A stretch of DNA of 64,000 nt from Streptomyces novaecaesareae (lineage in GTDB: Bacteria; Actinomycetota; Actinomycetes; Streptomycetales; Streptomycetaceae), in NCBI RefSeq assembly GCF_000716875.1, contig NZ_JNWQ01000004.1:1-64000 (forward strand). The letters run 5' to 3'. Made by a program: the position numbers and the translations under genes. The stretch's first letter is position 1. The number at the start of each line of letters is the position of its first letter. The notes beneath the pieces are model-generated. The model did not search any database. It worked only from the letters and a program-made list of their open reading frames with translations, and had not been told where the DNA came from. This document shows positions 11,838-22,552 of the stretch, piece after piece.

Positions 11838-13061
11838 GTGAGCCTGATGCGCGAGCCGGACGCCGTCCGGACGGGGCCTGCCAGCCAGCAGGGGATGCGC
11901 CGGGCCAACCTGGCCCTGGTGCTCGGGGTGATCGCGAGCGGTCCGCGCTCGCGCGCCGAGGTGGCCGCCGAGACCGGGCTGACCAGGGCCGCCGTCTCCT
12001 CGCTCGCCGAACAGCTGATCGCCGACGGCCTGCTGGTCGAGGAGGGCCCCGCCGCCCCCAGCGGCAAGGTCGGCCGCCCCGGCACCGCGCTCGGCCTCAA
12101 CCCGCTCGGGCCCGGCGGCCTCGGCGCCGAGATCGGCGTCCGGCACCTGGGCGCCTGCGTCGTAGACCTGCGCGGCGAGGTCCGCGCCTGGCGGCGCCAG
12201 GAGATCTCCAACCACGGCCGGGAGCCCGCCGCCGTCATGGCCGACCTCGCCCGGCTGCTGCGCTCGGCCGTCGCCGAGGCCGGCCTGCGCCCGGCCGGGC
12301 TCGCGCTGGCCGTGCCCGGGCTGGTCGGCTCCTCCGGCGCGGTGCTGCAGCGGGCCGCCAACCTGGGCTGGCGGGACGTCCCGCTGGCCGCCGAACTGCG
12401 CGCGGCGCTGCGGCCGGCCCTGGACGGCCTGGCCGAGCTGCCGGTCGAGGCCGACAACGAGGCCAACCTCGGCGGCCTGGCCGAACGCTGGCTGGGTGGC
12501 GGCGCGGAGGACTTCCTGTACGTCTCCGCCGAGGCCGGGGTCGGCGCGGGGATCGTGGTCGGCGGCCGCCTGCTGCGCGGGGCAGGCGGCTACGCGGGCG
12601 AGTTCGGCCACGTGCCGGTCCACCCCGACGGGCCCCGCTGCGCCTGTGGGGCGCACGGCTGCCTGGAACAGTACGCGGGCGAGGCGGCGGTCCTGCGGGC
12701 GGCCGGCCTGGCCGGCGGCCGGGGCGACTGGGTGGCGCGGCTCGCCGACCGCGCCGGGGCCGGCGACGAAGCGGTCCGCGCGGCCCTGGCCGGGGCCGGC
12801 TCGGCCCTCGGCATCGCGGCGAGCGGCGCGGTCAACCTGCTGGACCCGGCCGAGGTGGTGCTGGGCGGCGGCTACGCACGGCTGGCGCCCTGGCTGCTCC
12901 CCGCCATGCGCGCCGAGCTGGCCGCCCGGGTGACCGTCCGGCCCTGGGCCGACGACCGGCTGGCCGTCTCCCGGCTGGGCCGGCGGGGCCCGCTGCTGGG
13001 CGCGGCGGTGGGCGTCGTGCGCGCCGTCGTCGCCGACCCCGGCTCGATCGCGGGCGGCTGA
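11838..13061 (+). CDS. ROK family transcriptional regulator
   Basis: This 407-residue protein has an N-terminal winged helix (residues about 15-75, SRAEVAAETGLTRAAVSSLAEQL) joined to a ROK sugar-kinase fold. The ROK part shows the zinc-binding signature CACGAHGCLEQYAG and the ATP-site-like segment VSAEAGVGAGIVVGG. Such proteins are usually sugar-responsive repressors of carbohydrate genes. The start is a GTG at 11838 after AAGGGG, with an in-frame ATG three codons on. No sugar transporter or glycosidase is adjacent, so its targets cannot be inferred. A strong convergent terminator follows. Confidence 0.9.
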   Translation: MSLMREPDAVRTGPASQQGMRRANLALVLGVIASGPRSRAEVAAETGLTRAAVSSLAEQLIADGLLVEEGPAAPSGKVGRPGTALGLNPLGPGGLGAEIGVRHLGACVVDLRGEVRAWRRQEISNHGREPAAVMADLARLLRSAVAEAGLRPAGLALAVPGLVGSSGAVLQRAANLGWRDVPLAAELRAALRPALDGLAELPVEADNEANLGGLAERWLGGGAEDFLYVSAEAGVGAGIVVGGRLLRGAGGYAGEFGHVPVHPDGPRCACGAHGCLEQYAGEAAVLRAAGLAGGRGDWVARLADRAGAGDEAVRAALAGAGSALGIAASGAVNLLDPAEVVLGGGYARLAPWLLPAMRAELAARVTVRPWADDRLAVSRLGRRGPLLGAAVGVVRAVVADPGSIAGG

Positions 13062-13088
13062 CCTCTTCGTCATGCCCCGGAGTGCGGC

Positions 13089-13117
13089 GAGCCCCCGGCC
13101 GGTGGGGCCGGGGGCTC
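13089..13117. terminator. Bidirectional terminator
   Basis: GAGCCCCCGGCC (13089-13100) and GGCCGGGGGCTC (13106-13117) form a perfect 12-bp stem with a five-base loop. It lies between the convergent ROK gene and the 13134-14171 gene. Confidence 0.75.
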
Positions 13118-13133
13118 GGCGGAACAGGAGGGC

Positions 13134-14171
13134 CTACTCGGCGGTGGCGGGCTCGTCCTGCTCGGTGCGGGGGCCGCGCAGCACGGCCAGGAAGGCGATG
13201 CCGATGCCGACCAGCGCCCAGATCACCAGGACCAGGATCGGCATCCCCAGGTTGGTCGAGCCGAAGTAGGCGATCGACTTGCTCGCGCTGGCGCCGGCGC
13301 CGTTCGGGATCACCGAGCCGATGGCCCGCCAGAACGGCGGCATCATCGGCGCCGGGTAGACCCCGCCCGCGCTCGGGTTGCCCAGGACGACGAAGACCAG
13401 CACCGCGATGCCGATGCCGATGATCCCGAACAGGCACTGCAGCGCCATGGTGAAGGCGCCGACCGAGAAGACCACCAGCGCGCCGAGGGCGGACTGGCCG
13501 AGGATCGAGCCGGGCAGCGCGTCCAGCACCGGCCCGGCGATGACCGTGCCGCCGATGCCGGCCGCGACCGAGTAGAGCGCCAGGACGCCCAGGCGGATCA
13601 GCAGGCGGTGGGTGTTGGCCGGCTTGGAGCCGGCGCTGATGCCCAGGATCGAGGCGACCAGGTAGCCGCCGACGCACCAGCCGATCACCAGGTAGAAGGC
13701 GGAGAGGCCGTTGGTGTCGCCCTTGGCGAGCGGCAGGACGTCCTCGACCTTGACCGTACGGCCCTGGGCCTTGTCGATCGCGGTGGTGATGGTCTCGGCG
13801 GCCTTGGCGGCGGACGGGCCGCGGGCGCCGCCGACCAGCAGGGTGTCCTCGGTGCCGGTCGGGTTCAGGACCAGCGCGGCGTAGATCTTCTGGTCCTTGA
13901 TCTGCGCGGTCGCCGTCTCGGCGTCCGGCGCGGTGACGGCCTTGACGGCGTCGTTCGGGACCGCCTCCAGCGCCCCGACCAGCTTGGGGGCGACCTGCGG
14001 CGGGGCGACCACCGCGATGGAGAGGTTGTGCGGGGCGGGCTTGTGCAGCGCCCCGATGTAGGAGGTGATGAATCCGAGTTGGAGCAGCAGCACTCCGATC
14101 ACGAGCAGTGCCGCGCGCGGGGTGACCGCGCTCTTCAGTTCGGCGACGAAACCCTGCCCAGGGGCTGCCAT
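13134..14171 (-). CDS. YhgE/DUF3533-like multi-span membrane protein (ABC-2 permease-like)
   Basis: This 345-residue protein starts at the ATG at 14171, which follows AAGGAG with a six-base spacer; upstream in-frame ATGs lack this. One helix near the N-terminus (ALLVIGVLLLQLGFITSYIG) precedes an extracytoplasmic domain of about 150 residues, then five helices ending in ILVLVIWALVGIGIAFLAVL. That is the layout of the YhgE/Pip-like ABC-2 permease group, often linked to export of toxic compounds or surface molecules. It carries no ATPase. It is divergent from a marR gene, and a perfect palindrome lies between the two starts, so MarR repression is likely. Confidence 0.78.
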   Translation of the reverse strand: MAAPGQGFVAELKSAVTPRAALLVIGVLLLQLGFITSYIGALHKPAPHNLSIAVVAPPQVAPKLVGALEAVPNDAVKAVTAPDAETATAQIKDQKIYAALVLNPTGTEDTLLVGGARGPSAAKAAETITTAIDKAQGRTVKVEDVLPLAKGDTNGLSAFYLVIGWCVGGYLVASILGISAGSKPANTHRLLIRLGVLALYSVAAGIGGTVIAGPVLDALPGSILGQSALGALVVFSVGAFTMALQCLFGIIGIGIAVLVFVVLGNPSAGGVYPAPMMPPFWRAIGSVIPNGAGASASKSIAYFGSTNLGMPILVLVIWALVGIGIAFLAVLRGPRTEQDEPATAE

Positions 14172-14217
14172 CCACATCTCCTTGCGTATAGGGGGAAACC
14201 GGATCATCCAGAGCCGA

Positions 14218-14236
14218 TACTTCATACCATGAAGTA
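14218..14236. promoter_or_regulatory. Palindromic operator in the marR divergent promoter
   Basis: TACTTCAT-ACC-ATGAAGTA is a perfect inverted repeat with 8-base arms and a 3-base centre. It lies 46 bases upstream of the 13134-14171 gene and 62 bases upstream of marR. Size and symmetry fit a MarR dimer site. Confidence 0.7.
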
Positions 14237-14297
14237 GTTGGCTTGTCGCACCTCCCGTTCCGCGGGTGGGCCGGTGCCGTTGCGCGATACTGGCGCG

Positions 14298-14747
14298 GTG
14301 AGTGACGAGGAAGCCCTGGTGGCGGTGGAGCGCGAGGTCGCGCTGATGTTCCGGCGGGGCCGGGCCAGAGTGGCGGAACTCTCACGCCGGGTGCACCCCG
14401 GGCTGGAGGGCATGGCGTACAGCATGCTCGGCTACATCGAGCAGGCCGGGCGGGTCCGGGTGACCGACGTCGGCGTGCACTTCGCGGTGGGCAAGGCGAC
14501 GGTGAGCCGGCAGATCCGGGCGCTGGAGGAGCTGGGCCTGGTGGCCCGGGAGACGGACCCGCTGGACCGCCGGGCCGCCCTGGTGTCGCTGACCGAGGAC
14601 GGGCGGCGGCGCTACCTGGCCGCCCGGGACGTCCGGATGGGGCGGGTGCGGGAGATGATCGGCGACTGGTCGCCGGAGGACGTGGTCCGCTTCGGGGAGC
14701 TGCTGCGCCGCTTCAACGACGTCCTGGGGGAGGCGCCGGCCGAGTGA
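14298..14747 (+). CDS. MarR family transcriptional regulator
   Basis: This 149-residue winged-helix regulator starts at GTG 14298 (VSDEEALVAVEREV); an open frame reaches back to 14238 but would overlap the operator. The helix-turn-helix and wing are visible in VTDVGVHFAVGKATVSRQIRALEELGLV and DPLDRRAALVSLTEDG, the standard MarR signature. It lies between a divergent YhgE-like gene and a co-directional DHA2 exporter. Palindromes are present in both promoters, so it probably represses both until a ligand binds. The ligand cannot be predicted. Confidence 0.92.
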   Translation: MSDEEALVAVEREVALMFRRGRARVAELSRRVHPGLEGMAYSMLGYIEQAGRVRVTDVGVHFAVGKATVSRQIRALEELGLVARETDPLDRRAALVSLTEDGRRRYLAARDVRMGRVREMIGDWSPEDVVRFGELLRRFNDVLGEAPAE

Positions 14748-14813
14748 GCCGGGCGTTGTCGGTGCGGTGATCGGGGCTCGCGGTGCGGGCCCCTTTACTT
14801 GCCCTTGAAGAAA

Positions 14814-14857
14814 GTTGCCTTATTCAACCATCTCGTCTTATGGTTGCTTAAGGCAAC
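14814..14857 (+). promoter_or_regulatory. Nested inverted repeats in the exporter promoter
   Basis: GTTGCCTTA (14814-14822) is mirrored by TAAGGCAAC (14849-14857). Inside it CAACCAT (14825-14831) is mirrored by ATGGTTG (14840-14846). The pair lies 49-92 bases before the DHA2 exporter start and is probably a regulator-binding region. Confidence 0.6.
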
Positions 14858-14905
14858 GAACTTTCATGATGCGCGTATCCCGCACGCCAGCGCCGAAGGA
14901 CCCAC

Positions 14906-16456
14906 ATGACCGTGACCACCGGGACCGCGAGCGGCACCGCCGCCGCCGACACCCAACAGATGACCCACCGGCAGGTGATGGAGGCGCTCTCCGGCCTGCT
15001 GCTCGGCCTCTTCGTGGCCGTGCTCTCCTCGACCGTCGTCTCCAACGCCCTGCCGCACATCCTCGCCGACCTGCACGGCGGCCAGTCCGCCTACACCTGG
15101 GTGATCACCGCGGCCCTGCTCACCCTCACCGCCTCCACCCCCATCTGGGGCAAGCTCTCCGACCTCGCCAGCAAGAAGCTGCTGCTGCAGATCGCCCTGC
15201 TGATCTACATCGCCACCTCCGCGCTGGCCGGCCTCTCGCAGAACACCGGTGAGCTGATCGCCTGCCGCGCGCTCCAGGGCGTCGGCGCCGGCGGTGTCGT
15301 CGCCCTCGGCCAGATCTGCCTGGCCGCCATGGTCCCGCCGCGCGAGCGCGGCCGGTACAGCGGCTACTTCGGCGCGGTCTTCGCGCTCGCCACCATCGGC
15401 GGCCCGCTGATCGGCGGCGTCATCGTGGACACCTCCTGGCTGGGCTGGCGCTGGTGCTTCTACGTCGGCATCCCGTTCGCGCTGGCCGCGATCGTCGTGG
15501 TGCAGCGCACCCTCAAGCTGCCGCTGGTCAGGCGCAAGGCCAGGATCGACTACCCGGGCGCGCTGGTCATCACCGCCTCGGTCAGCCTGCTGATGATCTG
15601 GATCACGCTGGCCGGCAAGAACTACGCCTGGCTGTCCTGGCAGACCGCGGCCATGGTCGGCGGCGGCCTGGTGCTGGGCGCGCTGGCCGTCGTGGTCGAG
15701 CGCCGCGCCGCCGAGCCGATCATCCCGCCGGACCTCTTCAAGTACCGCACCGTCACCCTGGCCGCCATCGCCAGCGTGCTGGTCGGCGTCGGGATGTACG
15801 GCGCGACCACCTTTCTCAGCCAGTACTTCCAGCTGGCCCGCGCCAAGTCCCCGACGATGGCCGGCCTGATGACCCTGCCGATGATCCTCGGCCTGGCGGT
15901 CTCCTCCGCGGTGGCCGGCCGGCTGATCACCAAGTACGGCAAGTGGAAGGCCTACCTGGTCGCCGGCACCGCGCTGCTCGCGATCGGCTTCGGCCTGCTC
16001 GGCACCGCCCGGGCCGACACCGACTACGTGCTGCTCTCCGTGTACATGGCGATCACCGGCGTCGGCCTCGGCCTGACCAGCCAGAACCTGGTGCTCGCGG
16101 TGCAGAACACGGTGCCCCGGCACGAGCTCGGCGCGGCCAGCTCGGTGGTCACCTTCTTCCGCACCATGGGCGGCGCGATGGGCGTCTCCGCGCTCGGCGC
16201 GCTGATGACCAACAAGGTCGGCCACTACCTGGCGGAGAACCTGGCCGCCGCGCACATCCCGGCCGGGCACGCGGCGGCCGGCGGCGGCATCCCGGACCTG
16301 CACAAGCTCCCCGCCCCGATCCTCCCGCTGGTGACGGACGCCTTCGGCCACGGCGTGGGCACCGTCTTCCTCTGGGCGGCCCCGTTCGCGGCGCTGGCCT
16401 TCGTCACCGTGCTGTTCATCCGGGAGACCGCGCTGAAGACCACCCAGGAGAACTGA
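14906..16456 (+). CDS. DHA2-type MFS drug exporter (14 TM)
   Basis: This 516-residue proton-coupled efflux pump is of the EmrB/QacA type. About 14 membrane helices are apparent. Helix one holds LFVAVLSSTVVSNALPHI, the loop after helix two shows motif A (GKLSDLASKK), and helix five shows the antiporter motif C (ALATIGGPLIGG). The ATG at 14906 follows AAGGACC. Placed directly after marR with inverted repeats in its promoter, it is very likely derepressed by the MarR ligand. A long perfect hairpin follows. The substrate is unknown. Confidence 0.93.
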   Translation: MTVTTGTASGTAAADTQQMTHRQVMEALSGLLLGLFVAVLSSTVVSNALPHILADLHGGQSAYTWVITAALLTLTASTPIWGKLSDLASKKLLLQIALLIYIATSALAGLSQNTGELIACRALQGVGAGGVVALGQICLAAMVPPRERGRYSGYFGAVFALATIGGPLIGGVIVDTSWLGWRWCFYVGIPFALAAIVVVQRTLKLPLVRRKARIDYPGALVITASVSLLMIWITLAGKNYAWLSWQTAAMVGGGLVLGALAVVVERRAAEPIIPPDLFKYRTVTLAAIASVLVGVGMYGATTFLSQYFQLARAKSPTMAGLMTLPMILGLAVSSAVAGRLITKYGKWKAYLVAGTALLAIGFGLLGTARADTDYVLLSVYMAITGVGLGLTSQNLVLAVQNTVPRHELGAASSVVTFFRTMGGAMGVSALGALMTNKVGHYLAENLAAAHIPAGHAAAGGGIPDLHKLPAPILPLVTDAFGHGVGTVFLWAAPFAALAFVTVLFIRETALKTTQEN

Positions 16457-16510
16457 CCGGCGGGCGGGAGCCGGCCGGCGGGACGGACCGGCCGGCGACG
16501 GGATACGCGA

Positions 16511-16546
16511 ACGGGCCGGGGAGTGTCGAGACACTCCCCGGCCCGT
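16511..16546. terminator. Convergent terminator
   Basis: ACGGGCCGGGGAGTGTC (16511-16527) pairs perfectly over 17 bases with its complement at 16530-16546, leaving a two-base centre that opens to a small loop. It separates the exporter from the convergent 16600-16848 gene. Confidence 0.75.
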
Positions 16547-16599
16547 TGCGTCGTGCGCGGGCGGTCCGGGCTGCCTGTCGGCGGCGCGGGCGGTCCGGG

Positions 16600-16848
16600 C
16601 TACTTGCCGGCGATCAGCGACAGGCCGTAGACGACGGCCGCGGCGCAGAGCGCGAAGCAGGTGTACGCGCCGGCCAGGGCCAGCTTCCCGCCGGCCGAGG
16701 ACTGGGCGCCCTCGCCCTCGCGGGCGGTCAGCGCGGCCTCGCGGCGGGACAGCGCCAGGATGCCGAGCGCGAAGACGGCGACCACGGAGACGGTGACGCC
16801 GAAGCTGACACCGGCGGTCTGGGCCAGGGCGTTCCACTTGATGTGCAT
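16600..16848 (-). CDS. Small two-helix membrane protein next to pit
   Basis: This 82-residue protein has two predicted membrane helices (VSFGVTVSVVAVFALGILAL and LALAGAYTCFALCAAAVVYGL). A short charged cytoplasmic loop rich in Arg/Glu joins them. It lies 26 bases downstream of the Pit phosphate transporter on the same strand, so both are probably one transcript. Small proteins of this type accompany pit genes in other Streptomyces. A role as an accessory subunit is inference only. I do not recognise a named family. Confidence 0.72.
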   Translation of the reverse strand: MHIKWNALAQTAGVSFGVTVSVVAVFALGILALSRREAALTAREGEGAQSSAGGKLALAGAYTCFALCAAAVVYGLSLIAGK

Positions 16849-16874
16849 GGTGAGGGCTCCTCAGTCGGCGGCGC

Positions 16875-18056
16875 TCAGGCCGCGACCGTGGTCGAGGCGG
16901 GGGTGGGGGCGTTCACGCCGGCGGCCGCAGTGACCTCGACCGGGGTGACGTCACTGACGTCGTTGACGTTGTCCGCACCGACCGGCTGACGGCGGGAGAT
17001 CATCCACATCGCGCCGGAACCGGCGACCAGCACGGCGCCGACCAGGGCGATGCCCCAGGTGCCCTGCTCGGCCAGCAGGGCCGCGCCGCCGGAGACCAGG
17101 CCGGCGGCCGGCAGGGTCAGGCCCCAGGTGTAGACCATGCGGCGGACCAGGCTCCAGCGCAGCCGGCCCTTCGGGGCGCCGAGGCCGGCGCCCATGATGC
17201 CGCCGGAGCAGACCTGGGTGGTGGAGAGGCCGAAGCCCATGTGCGAGGAGGTCAGGATGACGGTCGCGGCGGCCGACTCGGAGGCGAAGCCCTGTCGCGG
17301 ACCGATGTCCGCCAGGCCCTTGCCCATCGAGCGGATGATCCGCCAGCCGCCCATGTAGGTGCCGAGCGCGATCGCGCCACCCGCGGAGACGATCACCCAG
17401 GTGGGGGGCAGCGCGCCGTGCGGCAGGGCGCCGACCGAGACCAGGGTCAGGGTGATGATGCCCATCGTCTTCTGGGCGTCGTTGGTGCCGTGCGCGAGCG
17501 AGATCAGCGAGGACGAGAAGATCTGGCCGGTCTTGAAGCCCTTCTCGGTGCTCGCGTCGCGGCCCTTGCGGGTGATCGCGTAGGCCAGCTTGGTGGCGCC
17601 CCAGGACGCCAGGCCGGCGACGAACGGGGAGGCGACCGCCGGGATGATGATCTTGGTGACCACGGTGTCGAAGTTGACGCCGTTCATGCCGACACCGACG
17701 ATCGTGGCGCCGATCAGGCCGCCGTACAGGGCGTGCGAGGAACTGGACGGCAGGCCGCGCAGCCAGGTCAGCAGGTTCCAGAGGATGGCGCCTGCCAGCG
17801 CGGCGAAGATGATCTCGGGATGGACTCCGGCCTTCTCGTTGACGATGCCGCCGGAGATGGTGGTGGCGACCTTCACGGACAGGAACGCGCCCGCGAAGTT
17901 GAGGACGGCCGCGATGGTGACCGCGACCTTCGGACGAAGGGCCCCGGTCGCGATCGCGGTGGCGGCCGCGTTGGCGGTGTCGTGGAACCCGTTGGTGAAG
18001 TCGAAGGCGAGCGCCGTGATGATCACAACGGCCACCAGGAACGAGATGTGTTCCAT
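16875..18056 (-). CDS. pit: Low-affinity inorganic phosphate transporter (PiT family)
   Basis: This is a 393-residue phosphate:cation symporter in the cytoplasmic membrane. The start ATG at 18056 gives MEHISFLVAVVIITALAFDF. The duplicated PiT signature is present: FTNGFHDTANAAATAIATGAL in the first half and SLAHGTNDAQKTMGI in the second. About ten helices are predicted. The C-terminal 50 residues form a soluble tail rich in Val and Ala. Eleven-base-spaced PHO-box-like repeats lie 64-145 bases upstream, suggesting PhoR-PhoP control, and the small membrane protein downstream is probably co-transcribed. Confidence 0.95.
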   Translation of the reverse strand: MEHISFLVAVVIITALAFDFTNGFHDTANAAATAIATGALRPKVAVTIAAVLNFAGAFLSVKVATTISGGIVNEKAGVHPEIIFAALAGAILWNLLTWLRGLPSSSSHALYGGLIGATIVGVGMNGVNFDTVVTKIIIPAVASPFVAGLASWGATKLAYAITRKGRDASTEKGFKTGQIFSSSLISLAHGTNDAQKTMGIITLTLVSVGALPHGALPPTWVIVSAGGAIALGTYMGGWRIIRSMGKGLADIGPRQGFASESAAATVILTSSHMGFGLSTTQVCSGGIMGAGLGAPKGRLRWSLVRRMVYTWGLTLPAAGLVSGGAALLAEQGTWGIALVGAVLVAGSGAMWMISRRQPVGADNVNDVSDVTPVEVTAAAGVNAPTPASTTVAA

Positions 18057-18119
18057 ACCCAAACAATCGTCGTAGTTGTCGCACGGACGTTGGTGTCGTT
18101 CGCGACCGTAGGTCTGCTT

Positions 18120-18201
18120 GGTAAACGGAAGGTGAACTGAGCCGGGAATCGTGGTTCCGATGGTTGACTGGCGGTGACCGTGAGCTTTCTTCAGGGTGAC
18201 C
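18120..18201 (-). promoter_or_regulatory. PHO-box-like repeat array upstream of pit
   Basis: On the minus strand GTTCACC (18131-18137) and GTTTACC (18120-18126) start 11 bases apart. A second group has GGTCACC (18195-18201), GGTCACC (18173-18179) and GTCAACC (18162-18168), spaced 22 and 11 bases. Streptomyces PhoP binds direct repeats of GTTCACC-like units with an 11-base period. Confidence 0.6.
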
Positions 18202-18389
18202 TTGATCGCGCTGAGCTGGGCATTGGCGAAGAACGCCCGGGTTCGGACCGGTTTGCTGAGAGCTGTCTCACAGATCGATCGAGAATTAACCTCCCGGTCC
18301 GCACGTGCTCTGTTTCCGACGAGTAACACGTGGGAGGATCTGCGGGATCCGGGAGACCGGGACAGGGCACGGGCGGGGAGGACCAACCC

Positions 18390-19970
18390 ATGGGCGGGGC
18401 TGCACAGCGAGCGGAGACGGCAGGCGTACGCCCCTGGGTGCGGGCGGCCCTGCGCTGCGGAGCCGTCCTCGCGGCCGCCGCACTCGCCCTGCCGGCCGCG
18501 GCCCAGGCCGCCTGGGCCGCACCCGACCCGGGGGCCGGCACGGTCGTCGCCGGCCCGGACCCGCTCGCCGCCGCCAAGGCCACCCTCGGCCCGCTGCTCG
18601 ACCAGCTGCACGCGCTCTACCAGAGCGCCGAGGCCGCCACCGAGCAGTACAACGGGACGGTGGCCAAGGTCGCCGAGCAGCAGGCCACGCTCACCGACCT
18701 CCAGGGCCGGCTGGAACGCCAGCAGAAGCAGGTCGACGCCGGCACCGACATCGCCTCGCAGCTCGCCGCCGCGCAGTACCGCAACGGCGCCGCCTCCGCC
18801 TACGCCGAACTGCTGCTCTCCAAGGACCCGTACGAGGCGGTCACCATCGCCGAACTGCTCGCCGCGGCCAGCCGCTCGCAGTCGGAGTTCCTGGACAAGC
18901 TGAAGGCCGACCGGGACGAACTCGACGGGCTGAAGAAGCAGACCGAGGACGTGCTGAAGACCACCCAGGCCCTGGTCGCCCAGCAGGACGCGGCCAAGGC
19001 CAAGGCCGCCGCCGACCTCACCTCCGTCGAGCAGATGGTGGCCTCGCTGACCGGCGCGCAGCGCACCGAGCTGGAACAGCTGGAGAAGGCCAAGGCCGAC
19101 GAGGCCCAGCTCGCCTTCCTCGCCTCCGGTGCCCTCGGCAAGGGCGAGCGCACCCCCTCGCTGCAGGGGCGCGGGGCGGTCGCCTTCGCACTGGCCCAGC
19201 TGGGCAAGCCGTACCTGTGGGGCGGCATCGGGCCGGACTCCTACGACTGCTCCGGCCTCACCTCGCAGGCCTGGCTGCACGCCGGGAAGCCGATCCCGCG
19301 CACCAGCCAGGAACAGTGGGCCCAGCTGCCGCACGTGGCGCTGAACCAGCTGCGGCCCGGCGACCTGGTCATCTACTTCCAGGACGCCTCGCACGTCGGG
19401 ATGTACATCGGCGGCGGGTTGATCGTGCAGGCGCCGCGGCCCGGGGCGTTCATCAAGGTGTCGCCGATCGGCTCGATGGCGATCCTCGGCGCCGTCCGGC
19501 CCGACCCGTCCGGCACGGCCGACGACGCCGGCGGCAGCTGGAAGGTGCCCGAGCTGCCGTCCGGCTGGGACGCCGCCACGCCGATCGCACCGAGCCCGGC
19601 CGGCCAGGTACCGGCCCCGCCGGCCACCGGCGGCCCGGCGACGCCGCCGCCGAATCCGGGCACGCCGACCGGCACGCCCACCACGCCCGGCGGGGCGGGC
19701 ACCCCGACCGACCCGGGCACGCCGTCGGGCACCGGCACGCCGACCCCGACGCAGACCCCGACCGGCACTCCGACGCAGACCCCGACCGGAACTCCCACCG
19801 GGACCCCGACCGGGACCCCGACCGGGACCCAGGGCACGTCCACCCCGACCGGCACGGGGAGCCCGGCCGGCACCCCGAGCGGGACCGGCTCGACCGGCGC
19901 CACGGCCCCGGGCAGCGCCACCGCGACGCTGCCGCTGGGCACGCTGCCGCTGGGCACGCCGACGCACTGA
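18390..19970 (+). CDS. Secreted NlpC/P60 peptidoglycan endopeptidase with coiled coil and Pro/Thr/Gly tail
   Basis: This 526-residue cell-wall hydrolase has its ATG at 18390, seven bases after a strong GGGGAGGA. An Arg-containing N-terminus and the hydrophobic AVLAAAALALPAAAQAAWAAP form a signal peptide. Residues about 50-270 are coiled coil, as in RipA/CwlO-type enzymes. The NlpC/P60 domain (about 275-390) has the catalytic cysteine in YDCSGLTSQ and the histidine in DASHVGMYIG. The last 130 residues are a low-complexity Pro/Thr/Gly tail with GTPTGTPTG repeats, probably a wall-spanning or glycosylated linker. It is divergent from pit. I found no c-di-AMP riboswitch signature upstream. A convergent terminator follows. 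Confidence 0.93.
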   Translation: MGGAAQRAETAGVRPWVRAALRCGAVLAAAALALPAAAQAAWAAPDPGAGTVVAGPDPLAAAKATLGPLLDQLHALYQSAEAATEQYNGTVAKVAEQQATLTDLQGRLERQQKQVDAGTDIASQLAAAQYRNGAASAYAELLLSKDPYEAVTIAELLAAASRSQSEFLDKLKADRDELDGLKKQTEDVLKTTQALVAQQDAAKAKAAADLTSVEQMVASLTGAQRTELEQLEKAKADEAQLAFLASGALGKGERTPSLQGRGAVAFALAQLGKPYLWGGIGPDSYDCSGLTSQAWLHAGKPIPRTSQEQWAQLPHVALNQLRPGDLVIYFQDASHVGMYIGGGLIVQAPRPGAFIKVSPIGSMAILGAVRPDPSGTADDAGGSWKVPELPSGWDAATPIAPSPAGQVPAPPATGGPATPPPNPGTPTGTPTTPGGAGTPTDPGTPSGTGTPTPTQTPTGTPTQTPTGTPTGTPTGTPTGTQGTSTPTGTGSPAGTPSGTGSTGATAPGSATATLPLGTLPLGTPTH

Positions 19971-19993
19971 CGGCAGACGCACCGGCCGTACGA

Positions 19994-20037
19994 CAGGAAG
20001 GCCGCCCCACGTCCTCGGACGTCGGGCGGCCTTCCTG
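19994..20037. terminator. Bidirectional terminator
   Basis: CAGGAAGGCCGCCC (19994-20007) pairs with GGGCGGCCTTCCTG (20024-20037), and inside it ACGTCC pairs with GGACGT. It separates the convergent NlpC and molybdenum oxidoreductase genes. Confidence 0.8.
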
Positions 20038-20081
20038 CGTTCGGTGCGGGGCGGGTGCGCGGACGCGCGCGGGTGCGGGGG

Positions 20082-22361
<2,280 letters not shown>

Positions 22362-22552
22362 GACTGCGCTCCTCGGGCTCTGCTGGTCCGGGCCGCCGCA
22401 CCGTCGCGGGGCCCGGTGCCCATCCTTCCACCTGGCCGGACGCGGGGGGAGGGGCGGAGGGGAGGGGGTGCGGGGTGCAGGGGAGCGGGATGTGGGGTGC
22501 GGGGGACGGCGTCGGTAGAGTCGGTCCGTCATGGCGGATGGGGGAGGGGCGC

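Noticed and set aside
19660..19880. Short repeated units that look array-like (possible CRISPR or minisatellite)
   Set aside because: They are in-frame GTPTG codon repeats in the tail of the NlpC/P60 protein, with no spacers of constant length.
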